NCBI RefSeq assembly: GCF_900155965.1
Contig: NZ_FTMG01000007.1
Location: forward strand, 1-64,000
Source of the DNA: Mucilaginibacter lappiensis
GTDB lineage: Bacteria > Bacteroidota > Bacteroidia > Sphingobacteriales > Sphingobacteriaceae
Reading direction: 5' to 3'
Length of the DNA stretch: 64,000 nt
Part shown: positions 1 to 7,064 of the stretch, piece by piece
How positions within the stretch are numbered: the stretch's first letter is position 1
How the letters are laid out: each line of letters begins with the position of its first letter
Notes under the pieces: model-generated
What the model was told of the DNA's origin: nothing
What the model saw: only the letters and a program-made list of their open reading frames with translations
The model's database searches: none
Made by a program: the position numbers and the translations under genes

Positions 1-79
1 CCGGACTGTTTTCCAATCCTACAAATACCTTACGCGAGCCGATATCTATACCGGCTGCATGATGATGCATCTTTTCCAT
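1..79 (-). CDS. IS110-family transposase, N-terminal fragment (runs off window)
   Basis: Only the first 26 codons are visible. The reverse strand starts at an ATG at 77-79 and reads MEKMHHHAAGIDIGSRKVF and onward, continuing past the left edge. The G-I-D-I-G-S motif a few residues in, followed by a basic K-V-F-V-G-L strand, is the usual start of the RuvC-like DEDD domain of IS110/IS1111-type transposases, whose first catalytic Asp lies in this strand. A second in-frame ATG three codons on is a possible alternative start. The gene is cut only by the window edge, so whether it is intact cannot be judged. A GIDIG strand also occurs in other RNase-H-fold proteins such as sugar kinases, but the combination with the preceding His/Ala stretch and following residues fits IS110 best. 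Confidence 0.7.
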   Translation of the reverse strand, partial: MEKMHHHAAGIDIGSRKVFVGLENSP

Positions 80-254
80 CCTGTTGACTTATCGTTAATA
101 AGCCGTGCCCGAAGGAGTGTAAAGAAAAAGACAGGCTACCCATCGGACAAACACAGTTAGTGTTGTACCATACCCTTAGACTCATTGCTTCAGAACCATA
201 CTCAGGGACAGGCAAAAATGCACTATAACTTAGACGGCCACACTGCACGGCTTT
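80..254 (-). ncRNA. candidate IS110 bridge-RNA region (left-end non-coding DNA)
   Basis: This is the non-coding DNA directly upstream of the IS110-type transposase. In the IS110 group this position is known to encode the bridge RNA that guides target and donor recognition. Seen in the sequence on the transposase strand: a hairpin with a UAACU loop (148-165), a CUUCGG tetraloop-like turn near 109-116, the heptamer GTATGGT occurring twice (167-173 and 195-201 on the reverse strand), and a Bacteroidota -7 promoter motif at 255-263 just upstream. No credible protein is encoded. The RNA and its boundaries are inferred from position and structure, and the element's left tip cannot be defined here. 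Confidence 0.35.
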
Positions 255-263
255 GCAAAGATA
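255..263 (-). promoter_or_regulatory. Bacteroidota -7 promoter element (TATCTTTGC)
   Basis: The reverse strand reads TATCTTTGC, an exact TAnnTTTG -7 element. Transcription would start near 248-250 and run left into the candidate bridge-RNA region and the transposase. The -33 TTG partner is not clear. Confidence 0.5.
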
Positions 264-336
264 ATGTCATTGAACCCTTAAAGGCCCCCGGATTTTAAAA
301 CTCAGGATGACAGCCCCTGTTTTTGATCTACAAACC

Positions 337-1527
337 TTACTCCGAGTATATGCTCCCTACCCTATCGCGCAGGTTATAGCCAGATGCCATTACTTCACCG
401 TAGGCACCAGCTGTGCGTATGGCTATCAGATCCCCGCGGAATGATTCCGGGAACTCCACGTCTTTCTGGAAACAATCCGTACTTTCGCAGATAGGACCAA
501 CTACGTCGTATTTTATATTGGCTGCGGGTTGCGAGTTGCCGGGTTCCGGATTTTGAATTTTGAATTTTGAATTTTGACTTAAATTTTCAATCTGATGATA
601 TGCCTGGTAAAGCATAGGGCGCATCAGCTCGGTCATACCGGCATCTAACACCAGGAAGTTTTTCTTCAACCCGTTTTTCACATATAGTACCCGTGATATC
701 AGCGATGCACTTTGGGCAACCAAGGCACGACCTAATTCAAAATGTACTTCCTGACCTGGTTTTACATTCAGGAAATTTTTGAATACCTGGAAATAGTTTT
801 CAAAATCGGCGATGTTGCCATCAGGGCTGTAATAGTCAACACCCAGGCCACCCCCTGTATTGAGTACCTTAACCGGGAAACCGTGATCCTCGAACCAGTC
901 TTGCATTTCGTTGATGCGGGTGCACAGGTTTTTGTATACCTCCAGATCGGTAATTTGCGAACCGATATGGAAATGGATACCTAAAAACTCCAGGTTTTTA
1001 CATTGGCGTAAAGCGGTAGCCACATCGGGCAGTTGCCAGATATTGATGCCGAACTTATTCTCGTCGAGACCGGTGGTAATAAAATGGTGGGTATGGGCAT
1101 CCACATTAGGATTGATGCGGATAGCCACCTTGGCTTTTTTACCTTTAGCTGCAGCCAGGCCATCGATGATGTTCAGTTCCTGTACCGACTCTACATTGAA
1201 ACAAAAGATATCGGTATCCAGGCCCAGGTTTATTTCTTTGTCTGATTTTCCTACGCCGGCAAACACAATTTTACCTTTGTCAAAACCACGGTCAATAGCC
1301 GCCCTTACCTCATTACCGCTTACACAATCGGCGCCAAAACCGAAGGATTGGATCATATCCAAAACCCGCGGATTAAAGTTGGCCTTCATCGCATAATGCA
1401 CATGAAAGCCATGTTTAGCCGAAGCATCGCGGGCGGCAGTAAGCGTTTGGCGTAATACCTCCAGGTCGTAATAATAGAACGGGGTATCTAAATCATTAAA
1501 GCGATTTATTGTATCTGTATTGAACAT
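337..1527 (-). CDS. lysA: Diaminopimelate decarboxylase
   Basis: PLP-dependent fold-type III decarboxylase that converts meso-diaminopimelate to L-lysine, the last step of lysine synthesis in the cytoplasm. The N-terminal alanine-racemase-like barrel carries the PLP-lysine context HYAMKANFNP near residue 50, and the later glycine-rich loop NTGGGLGVDY and the C-terminal GPICESTDC motif (the active-site Cys of the family) are present. Length (396 aa) is normal for the family. Residues about 313-338 are a low-complexity insert encoded by a tandem TTTTGAA-type repeat (DNA about 516-590), in frame and just before the conserved YDVVGPICESTD segment. It lies downstream of lysC on the same strand, and a joint transcript is plausible despite a 136-bp gap. 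Confidence 0.95.
   Translation of the reverse strand: MFNTDTINRFNDLDTPFYYYDLEVLRQTLTAARDASAKHGFHVHYAMKANFNPRVLDMIQSFGFGADCVSGNEVRAAIDRGFDKGKIVFAGVGKSDKEINLGLDTDIFCFNVESVQELNIIDGLAAAKGKKAKVAIRINPNVDAHTHHFITTGLDENKFGINIWQLPDVATALRQCKNLEFLGIHFHIGSQITDLEVYKNLCTRINEMQDWFEDHGFPVKVLNTGGGLGVDYYSPDGNIADFENYFQVFKNFLNVKPGQEVHFELGRALVAQSASLISRVLYVKNGLKKNFLVLDAGMTELMRPMLYQAYHQIENLSQNSKFKIQNPEPGNSQPAANIKYDVVGPICESTDCFQKDVEFPESFRGDLIAIRTAGAYGEVMASGYNLRDRVGSIYSE
551..577. repeat. tandem TTTTGAA-type repeat inside lysA
   Basis: Three head-to-tail copies of the unit TTTTGAA followed by TTTTGAC, in the style of intergenic repeats of this group, but here translated within lysA. It encodes the residues around SKFKIQNPEP of the insert. 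Confidence 0.8.
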
Positions 1528-1539
1528 CTTGTAAAGTCA

Positions 1540-1660
1540 AAAATTAAAATTGTGAAGCATTCTTGAACTCCTTAAGGAAAAAACACTTCGTGAAAAATTA
1601 AAAAGTCAAAAATATTAAGCAGGGGATGAAACAAATCCGAAATCGAAACTCCGACATCCG
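1540..1660. repeat. degenerate short-word repeats between lysC and lysA
   Basis: The spacer holds imperfect repeats of GTCAAAAATTAAAA-like words (about 1536-1549 and 1598-1612) and of TCCGAAATC-like words (1635-1668) that reach the lysC stop codon. No gene is visible. The words resemble other repeated intergenic words of the window in style but not in exact sequence. Confidence 0.45.
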
Positions 1661-1663
1661 AAA

Positions 1664-2974
1664 TCAAAACAACCTGTTATGCAGGCTCCTCAATGTTTCT
1701 ATCTTATCCTCGGTTTTTACCAGTAACGACAGGTTATGATCGCTGCCGCCGTATGATATCATCCTCAGCGGAATATGTTTTACGGCTTCAAGCACCCGTG
1801 CTGCGTAACCGTGTTTTTCGGCGCCAAAATCACCTACCACGCAAATGATGGTATGGTTCACATCCAGCTCCACCGATCCAAAGGCGTTAAGCTCCGTGGT
1901 GATCTCGCCCAGGTAAGTGGTATCATCAATGGTTAAAGACACGGCCACTTCCGAGGTGGTGATCATATCAATAGATGTTTTGTATCGCTCAAATACTTCA
2001 AACACTTTACGCAAAAAACCATGCGCTAGCAGCATCCGGCTCGATTGGATCTTGATGGCGGTAATACCATCCTTGGCAGCGATGGATTTAATCTTATCCT
2101 TTTCGCTGGTATTCGTAATTAACGTACCCTGTGCCTTTGGATCCATGGTATTGAGTAAACGCACCGGGATCTTATATTTTTGCGCCGGGAACACGCTTTG
2201 CGGATGCAGTATTTTGGCACCAAAATAAGCCAGCTCGGCAGCCTCATCAAATGACAACTGGGCAATGGGCTGTGTGCCTTTTACAATGCGCGGATCATTG
2301 TTGTGCATGCCGTCGATGTCGGTCCAGATCTGTACCTCTTCGCTGCGGATACCCGCGCCTATCAGTGATGCAGTGTAATCGCTGCCCCCGCGGCGCAGGT
2401 TGTCCACCTCGCCAAAGGCATTACGGCAAATAAAGCCCTGGGTAATAAACAGGTTTACTTCGGGATGTTTATCCAGCAGCGGGGTTAATTTTTCGGTGAT
2501 ATGATCAACAACGGGCTCGTTATCCTCATCTATTTTCATAAAATCAAGAGCGGGTAGCAGTACTGATGGCACACCTATCTGTTTCAGGTAAACATGATAC
2601 AGTGTGGTTGATAATAATTCGCCTTGTGCCAGTATAACCTTATCCTCGATAGTAGTAAACAGGTCATTGGCCAGGTTACTGAGCACCGAAAAATGATAGT
2701 CGATAACCTCTTTGCCTTGTTTTAAAAATTCGTCATCAGTAAATAGTTCCTTGATAAACAATTCGTACTTATCCTTCAGCAGCTTAATGAGGGTTATGGC
2801 CTTTTGCTTATCGCCGGTGAGATAAGCCTGTCCAATTTCAACCAGGCTGTTGGTGGTGCCTGATACTGCCGAAAGCACAACGATCTGCCTTTCAGAGGAA
2901 TTAATGATGTCGAGCAGATTTTTCATACGCGCGGGGCTACCCACCGATGTTCCGCCAAATTTTAAAACTTTCAT
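1664..2974 (-). CDS. lysC: Aspartate kinase (aspartokinase)
   Basis: Phosphorylates L-aspartate, the entry to the lysine, threonine and methionine pathway. It starts with the family signature KFGGTSVGSPARM at residue 4 (ATP/aspartate-binding kinase core). The motif RRGGSDYTASLIGA near residue 195-205 and the WTDIDGMHNNDPRIV segment follow. The C-terminal 150 residues show two ACT-like regulatory modules (around TAIKIQSSRML and GSVELDVNHTIICVVG), so feedback control by end products is likely. At 436 aa it is a monofunctional enzyme with no homoserine dehydrogenase domain. The adjacent lysA points to diaminopimelate/lysine synthesis. The start ATG is preceded by a roughly 100-bp leader with a hairpin. 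Confidence 0.95.
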   Translation of the reverse strand: MKVLKFGGTSVGSPARMKNLLDIINSSERQIVVLSAVSGTTNSLVEIGQAYLTGDKQKAITLIKLLKDKYELFIKELFTDDEFLKQGKEVIDYHFSVLSNLANDLFTTIEDKVILAQGELLSTTLYHVYLKQIGVPSVLLPALDFMKIDEDNEPVVDHITEKLTPLLDKHPEVNLFITQGFICRNAFGEVDNLRRGGSDYTASLIGAGIRSEEVQIWTDIDGMHNNDPRIVKGTQPIAQLSFDEAAELAYFGAKILHPQSVFPAQKYKIPVRLLNTMDPKAQGTLITNTSEKDKIKSIAAKDGITAIKIQSSRMLLAHGFLRKVFEVFERYKTSIDMITTSEVAVSLTIDDTTYLGEITTELNAFGSVELDVNHTIICVVGDFGAEKHGYAARVLEAVKHIPLRMISYGGSDHNLSLLVKTEDKIETLRSLHNRLF

Positions 2975-2998
2975 TTTTTAGCTTGTATGTTCTATAGC

Positions 2999-3025
2999 AT
3001 ACCGGCGCTAAACAGGTGCCGGTAT
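2999..3025 (-). promoter_or_regulatory. hairpin in the lysC 5' leader
   Basis: Perfect 8-bp inverted repeat ATACCGGC...GCCGGTAT with an 11-nt loop, 25-50 bases upstream of the lysC start. The word GGCGCTAAA occurs twice around it. It does not match the lysine riboswitch, and its function is unknown. Confidence 0.35.
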
Positions 3026-3138
3026 TTGAGGCGCTAAAAATAAGATTTTAAAATACTTATAGCTATATTAGGCTAAATTAAATGTTTAGGAAAAAGTTTT
3101 GAGATAAACCAGGGAATCTTTTTCCCTATCTTCATATC

Positions 3139-3936
3139 ATGAAATACCTCGGCCTTATCATCGTTTTTATAAGCCTGTTCATTTGCAAAGTGTCAGCGCA
3201 AGATATACCCAAAATGGATATTAATATTTCTAAAGCCAAACGCGTAGAATTAAGAGAAATACCCAACCATATAGGCGATACTATTTGCATTTACGGGCAT
3301 GTACACGATTTTAAAGTAGTAAGCGACCAAAAAATTATCGTAACTCAGATCGATTCCGCATCAAACACCCAACCGGTAACTGTTGAGATAGCTTACGGTT
3401 ATCCCGAAGCTAAGCCGTATCTAATTAAACAGCTCAAAAACAACACTGTAATTATATACGGAATTGTAACCGGGAGCTATGATAAGCCTAAAGTGGTAAG
3501 CCAATTTTTTATGGCTGAGGACAAATCAGGGGAGCAGCTTGCTTTTTTCAAGGAAATGAAGGCTATGCAACGGGATACCAACAAACGTTCAAGGGCGCGG
3601 ATTGTCAGTGTCGAATTACTTCCACCTGATCCTGCAAGTATAAAAAAAGAAAATTACAAGCATTTTTCGAGCAAGGTCAATAAAAAAATATGGTATTGTG
3701 ATATGGTTTCGGGTAGTAAACCATCCGATGATAAAACGGCTACCGAACTATATCTGAGCGACAGTACCCTGGTGATATTGATTAAGAACAAGGTAAAGGA
3801 AAAATTTAAGGTTACTCCTGAAACCGCATTCCTGAACAAGCAGATCTGTATAAAAGGTACCGTGATTGTTTACAAAGATAAATTCGCTGTAAACATTATC
3901 AACCCTAAACAAATAGAGATACTGCCCGATCATTAA
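3139..3936 (+). CDS. Secreted protein of unknown function, two OB-like repeats
   Basis: I do not recognise a named family. The N-terminus MKYLGLIIVFISLFICKVSA followed by Q is a good Sec signal peptide (SPI), so the protein is periplasmic or exported. The mature part shows two similar halves built around short beta-strand runs (GDTICIYGHVHDFKVV, residues about 47-62, and the later KQICIKGTVIVYKDKFAV) that resemble nucleic-acid-binding or ligand-binding OB folds of the NirD/tRNA_anti-like type. This is inference from pattern only. The stop codon overlaps the stop codon of the convergent outer-membrane gene by two bases. A short GGGAA...TTCCC inverted repeat lies just before the start. Confidence 0.8.
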   Translation: MKYLGLIIVFISLFICKVSAQDIPKMDINISKAKRVELREIPNHIGDTICIYGHVHDFKVVSDQKIIVTQIDSASNTQPVTVEIAYGYPEAKPYLIKQLKNNTVIIYGIVTGSYDKPKVVSQFFMAEDKSGEQLAFFKEMKAMQRDTNKRSRARIVSVELLPPDPASIKKENYKHFSSKVNKKIWYCDMVSGSKPSDDKTATELYLSDSTLVILIKNKVKEKFKVTPETAFLNKQICIKGTVIVYKDKFAVNIINPKQIEILPDH

Positions 3937-5279
3937 AACGCCTCGTTCAAACCCAAAAAGAACCCTTTAGAGCCGTATTTACCATAGGCATAATCCAAAC
4001 ACAAATTGGTACGCGTAGCCTTGTTAAACAGCACCCGTAAGCCACCGCCACCACCGGGTTGCCATACCTGGAATAGTTTGGTACCCAGCTCGTCATTGGC
4101 GGTTTGCAGGTTAAAGAAAGTAACTCCGCTGATAAAGCCATTGCGGAGTATTGGGAAACGGTATTCTACTTCGGAGTAGTTATATTGAGTACCCTTAAAA
4201 TAGGTAGAGGTATATCCCCTGCCACTGCGGAAACTGCCATCGCGCGCAGTGCCCGGAAGCTCCAGGTAAGGTAAAGTACCGCCGAGTAAATACGAGCCCC
4301 AGTTCCAGAAAGCGATAACGTGTTCCGGATGACTTTCGGACAGACTAAAATATTTCCTGAAATCGGTGGTAAACTGTACCGCACTCTTAGTGCTGCCCAT
4401 CCAGGTTTGATTAACACGGAAGCCAGCATCTACATAAATACCCTTGTATGCCCGGTTCTGGTTATCGCGGGTAGTGTACTGTACATTAAAAAGCAGCCCG
4501 TCTGCCGAATAATGATCCTGCGGAAGCCCATGTTGTTCGTTATAGATACGGGATGGGGTTAATTTATTAGTGGTATCCTTGGCTTCAATATTCCGGCGGA
4601 TATCAAATGATACCCCCGCGCCCACAAAAAGGTTTTTCGCCACCTCTTTATAGGCCTTCTCCCTGAAATTAAAATAAAGCGATTTAAGCGTATATACTTT
4701 ACGCTGCGGATCGGCCAGTATTTTATCCGCTTCAGTTCCTTCTACATTCTGGCGACCAATACCCAGTCCAAAATCGGGCGTAACCGTTTTAGCCGCTACC
4801 AGGCTACCCTGGAAGTTCCATTTATTGCCCGGCGTGTATATGTTATGGTTCACATAAAAATAAATGATGCCCTTGGTGGTGATGGAGGCCGATGTGGCCG
4901 CCACAGACAACAGCGTATTAGGATCATTCCCTAATTTACGGCCGGCCACGGCCTTGATCCCGATCTGGGAACCAATAGTGGGGTTTGCCGCCACATTAGG
5001 TATAACGGTGATACCTGATGATTTTTTCAGAACAGAATCGGGCTTTTTATGTGGATGAAGAATAGCATTTGCCAGATCGCCAATATCATATTGTTTGGAT
5101 AGCGCAGCTGCCTCCTTTCTTTTAATGAGCACAGCGCTTTTTCGTAAAGAATCTTTCTTTAAAGAGTCGGTGTTAACTGTCTGACTATGGGCCCGATCGG
5201 GCATGCCCACCCACGATATCAATAGTAAAATATTAAACGCTAAATAAAATCTTCGATTTGTTATATGTTGTGTTTTCAG
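3933..5279 (-). CDS. BamA/TamA-like outer-membrane beta-barrel protein
   Basis: Probable outer-membrane surface-antigen (D15/Omp85-related) barrel. The C-terminal 300 residues alternate short beta strands (GIYVDAGFRVNQTWMGS, EVEYRFPILRNGFISG, GGGLRVLFNKATRTNLCLDY) and end in Phe, as outer-membrane barrels do. No POTRA repeats are obvious, so a short BamA/TamA-family or porin-like member is likelier than BamA itself. Start choice: no ATG exists upstream of the mature part. A TTG at 5220-5222 would leave no signal peptide, whereas a CTG at 5277-5279 gives an N-terminus KTQHITNRRFYLAFNILLL that, after the initiator Met, makes a proper signal sequence ending near A-H-S-Q. I therefore extend to 5279 with low certainty on the exact start. 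Confidence 0.8.
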   Translation of the reverse strand: MKTQHITNRRFYLAFNILLLISWVGMPDRAHSQTVNTDSLKKDSLRKSAVLIKRKEAAALSKQYDIGDLANAILHPHKKPDSVLKKSSGITVIPNVAANPTIGSQIGIKAVAGRKLGNDPNTLLSVAATSASITTKGIIYFYVNHNIYTPGNKWNFQGSLVAAKTVTPDFGLGIGRQNVEGTEADKILADPQRKVYTLKSLYFNFREKAYKEVAKNLFVGAGVSFDIRRNIEAKDTTNKLTPSRIYNEQHGLPQDHYSADGLLFNVQYTTRDNQNRAYKGIYVDAGFRVNQTWMGSTKSAVQFTTDFRKYFSLSESHPEHVIAFWNWGSYLLGGTLPYLELPGTARDGSFRSGRGYTSTYFKGTQYNYSEVEYRFPILRNGFISGVTFFNLQTANDELGTKLFQVWQPGGGGGLRVLFNKATRTNLCLDYAYGKYGSKGFFLGLNEAF

Positions 5280-5419
5280 GATGCTAAATATTTAATTATC
5301 AATCACTAATATATTGGCTACAATTACTTTGAACTAAATTTTAAACCCCCGAACCCTTAAAATGTTTCGTATTTAAATTACACAAGGCTGTTGTAAATTG
5401 GCGAAACCAGTCGCCGGAG

Positions 5420-6880
5420 TTATAAATTATGAATGTAGGTTAACAATAAACCTGCCGAAAAATGCGAAGCATGGGTATTCACAGGATTTCCCGACAAGAA
5501 GTTATTTTCATTGGGGTTATCAAAATTGATATCCTGCAAATATTTATTGGTTGTGCCGTATGCTAATAACAGCCCTGCCCTGAAATTAAACTTGCGCCGC
5601 TTAAGGTTAGCCCCAAGCTGACAATGATAAATATTGTAATAAGCGATATTGCTCGACGAACCATTATCATCTTTGTAAAGGTCATTATTGGCGTAGTTAA
5701 AATCTGTATTTAATGATACAAAACCGGTTACATCGGGTCGCAGTAAATAACTCGCCCCAACCCCAAAGTTAATTACAGACCGTCTTACATCTTTAAGCTG
5801 AAGGCTTGTTTTAGCCGAAATTGCCAAAGGGATCTGGCCCTTTACAACATCCACATCACGCGGACTTATGATACTATACTCGTTTACCTTAGCAAAATAT
5901 TCTGCAGCAAAATAAATTTGCCCCTTTTTATAATCATAAGCATAGCCAAAACCAATGCTCAGCGGCATTTTATAAATAGCCTTGAGCCGCTGCTGCCTGG
6001 AATTGGTTAAAAAGTTAATGGTGTCCTTATTACCAGGGTGTTCCGGATCATCGCCGGGTACTATCAGGTTATTCACCGTATTATCGCTCAATATATTTGC
6101 CCTGCTGGCTATATGCAACAGGGGCGATGTTATAGTAAGGCCAAAATGGTTTCGGCCTTCATCATAAGCCAGGCCGGTTTTAAACCTCAAACCTATGTGA
6201 TAATAGGAAGCCAGGTATGATTCTTCAGCTGAGCTTAAAGGCAATAAACCTGTATTGGTATTTACATTGATCAAGGCCCTCGAGCTAGCGTCATAATCGC
6301 CGGTTTGCTTACGTAGCTGCCCTTCTGCCGATAAACCCAAGGCCCAATGATCGGATATTTTAAAACCTCCGCTTATAATACCGGTAGTTTCATTAATACT
6401 GCTCTGTTTTTTAACCTGTCCCAAAAAAGACTCGTCGCCCGGACTGTACGAATCATTAAGCACATTAAACTTGGCATCGCGCTGTTGCGTCACCTGGTAA
6501 TTCATTACCGGGTTATGGATAAGGGCATACCCTAAGGTAAAAGGCTTTTTTCCTTTGAGTGAAATAGTAGCAGATACTATTTGCGGAATGATGGTAGCCG
6601 AACTTGAATTAAGATTAAGCCCGGTTCCGGCCCCATTCTTTACCCTGATATTGCTATATTGATAAATGGACCCACTAATGGATGCCGTACTTTTGTTGCT
6701 GTAAGCTAGTAACGCCGGGTTCAAAAACATCACTCCGCTGTCGCGATTAAAAGCAATCACGGCCCCCGGTGTTAAGAAGCCCGCGGGATTATAATTTGAC
6801 GACCAATAGTTGGCATCCTGCGCCCTAACTCCCTGAAATAAAAATAATAAGCAGAAAAAAGTGGTAAGGATTTTTAGCAT
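5420..6880 (-). CDS. FadL/OmpP1-like outer-membrane protein
   Basis: Signal peptide MLKILTTFFCLLFLFQGVRA, then a beta-rich protein of 486 residues. The early segment SGVMFLNPALLAYSNKSTASISGS resembles the N-terminal hatch motif (G-x-x-x-NPA) of FadL/OmpP1/TodX-type hydrophobic-compound channels, and the rest alternates strands typical of a barrel (ALGLSAEGQLRKQTG, HFGLTITSPLLHIAS, FNFRAGLLLAYGTTNKYL). Substrate unknown. The C-terminus ends TYIHNL rather than in Phe. It lies on the same strand as the preceding barrel protein with a 140-bp gap, so co-transcription is possible but not shown. Confidence 0.75.
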   Translation of the reverse strand: MLKILTTFFCLLFLFQGVRAQDANYWSSNYNPAGFLTPGAVIAFNRDSGVMFLNPALLAYSNKSTASISGSIYQYSNIRVKNGAGTGLNLNSSSATIIPQIVSATISLKGKKPFTLGYALIHNPVMNYQVTQQRDAKFNVLNDSYSPGDESFLGQVKKQSSINETTGIISGGFKISDHWALGLSAEGQLRKQTGDYDASSRALINVNTNTGLLPLSSAEESYLASYYHIGLRFKTGLAYDEGRNHFGLTITSPLLHIASRANILSDNTVNNLIVPGDDPEHPGNKDTINFLTNSRQQRLKAIYKMPLSIGFGYAYDYKKGQIYFAAEYFAKVNEYSIISPRDVDVVKGQIPLAISAKTSLQLKDVRRSVINFGVGASYLLRPDVTGFVSLNTDFNYANNDLYKDDNGSSSNIAYYNIYHCQLGANLKRRKFNFRAGLLLAYGTTNKYLQDINFDNPNENNFLSGNPVNTHASHFSAGLLLTYIHNL

Positions 6881-7020
6881 CGGGGTATTTATTTGACGTA
6901 AAAATATTATAAATTCAACCTAAGGGAAAAATATTGGCTGTTAATGTTAAACTATTTTGCCCCGACTGTTCGTTTAAACACTTTTGCCTAGCCTAAATTG
7001 CAAAGCAATCATGGTAATAA

Positions 7021-7050
7021 TCCTCTCCAAAGGAGAGGGTTGGGCTGAGG
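7021..7050. repeat. CCTCTCC...GGAGAGGG palindromic repeat
   Basis: Short GC-rich palindrome CCTCTCCAAAGGAGAGG followed by GTTGGGCTGAGG, immediately before the PI-PLC gene. Related words occur at 47106-47190, 49889-49976 and 57026-57055. Confidence 0.6.
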
Positions 7051-7064
7051 TTTATTATTGTTTT

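Noticed and set aside
30..248. Open frame of 72 codons in the region upstream of the transposase
   Set aside because: It overlaps the transposase start in another frame and shows no protein-like pattern; the region is better seen as non-coding.
742..1396. Long open frames on the plus strand inside lysA
   Set aside because: They are antisense shadows of a clear lysA gene.
6984..7064. Longer start for the PI-PLC gene
   Set aside because: The extra codons run through a GC-rich repeat, and the signal peptide begins at 7065.
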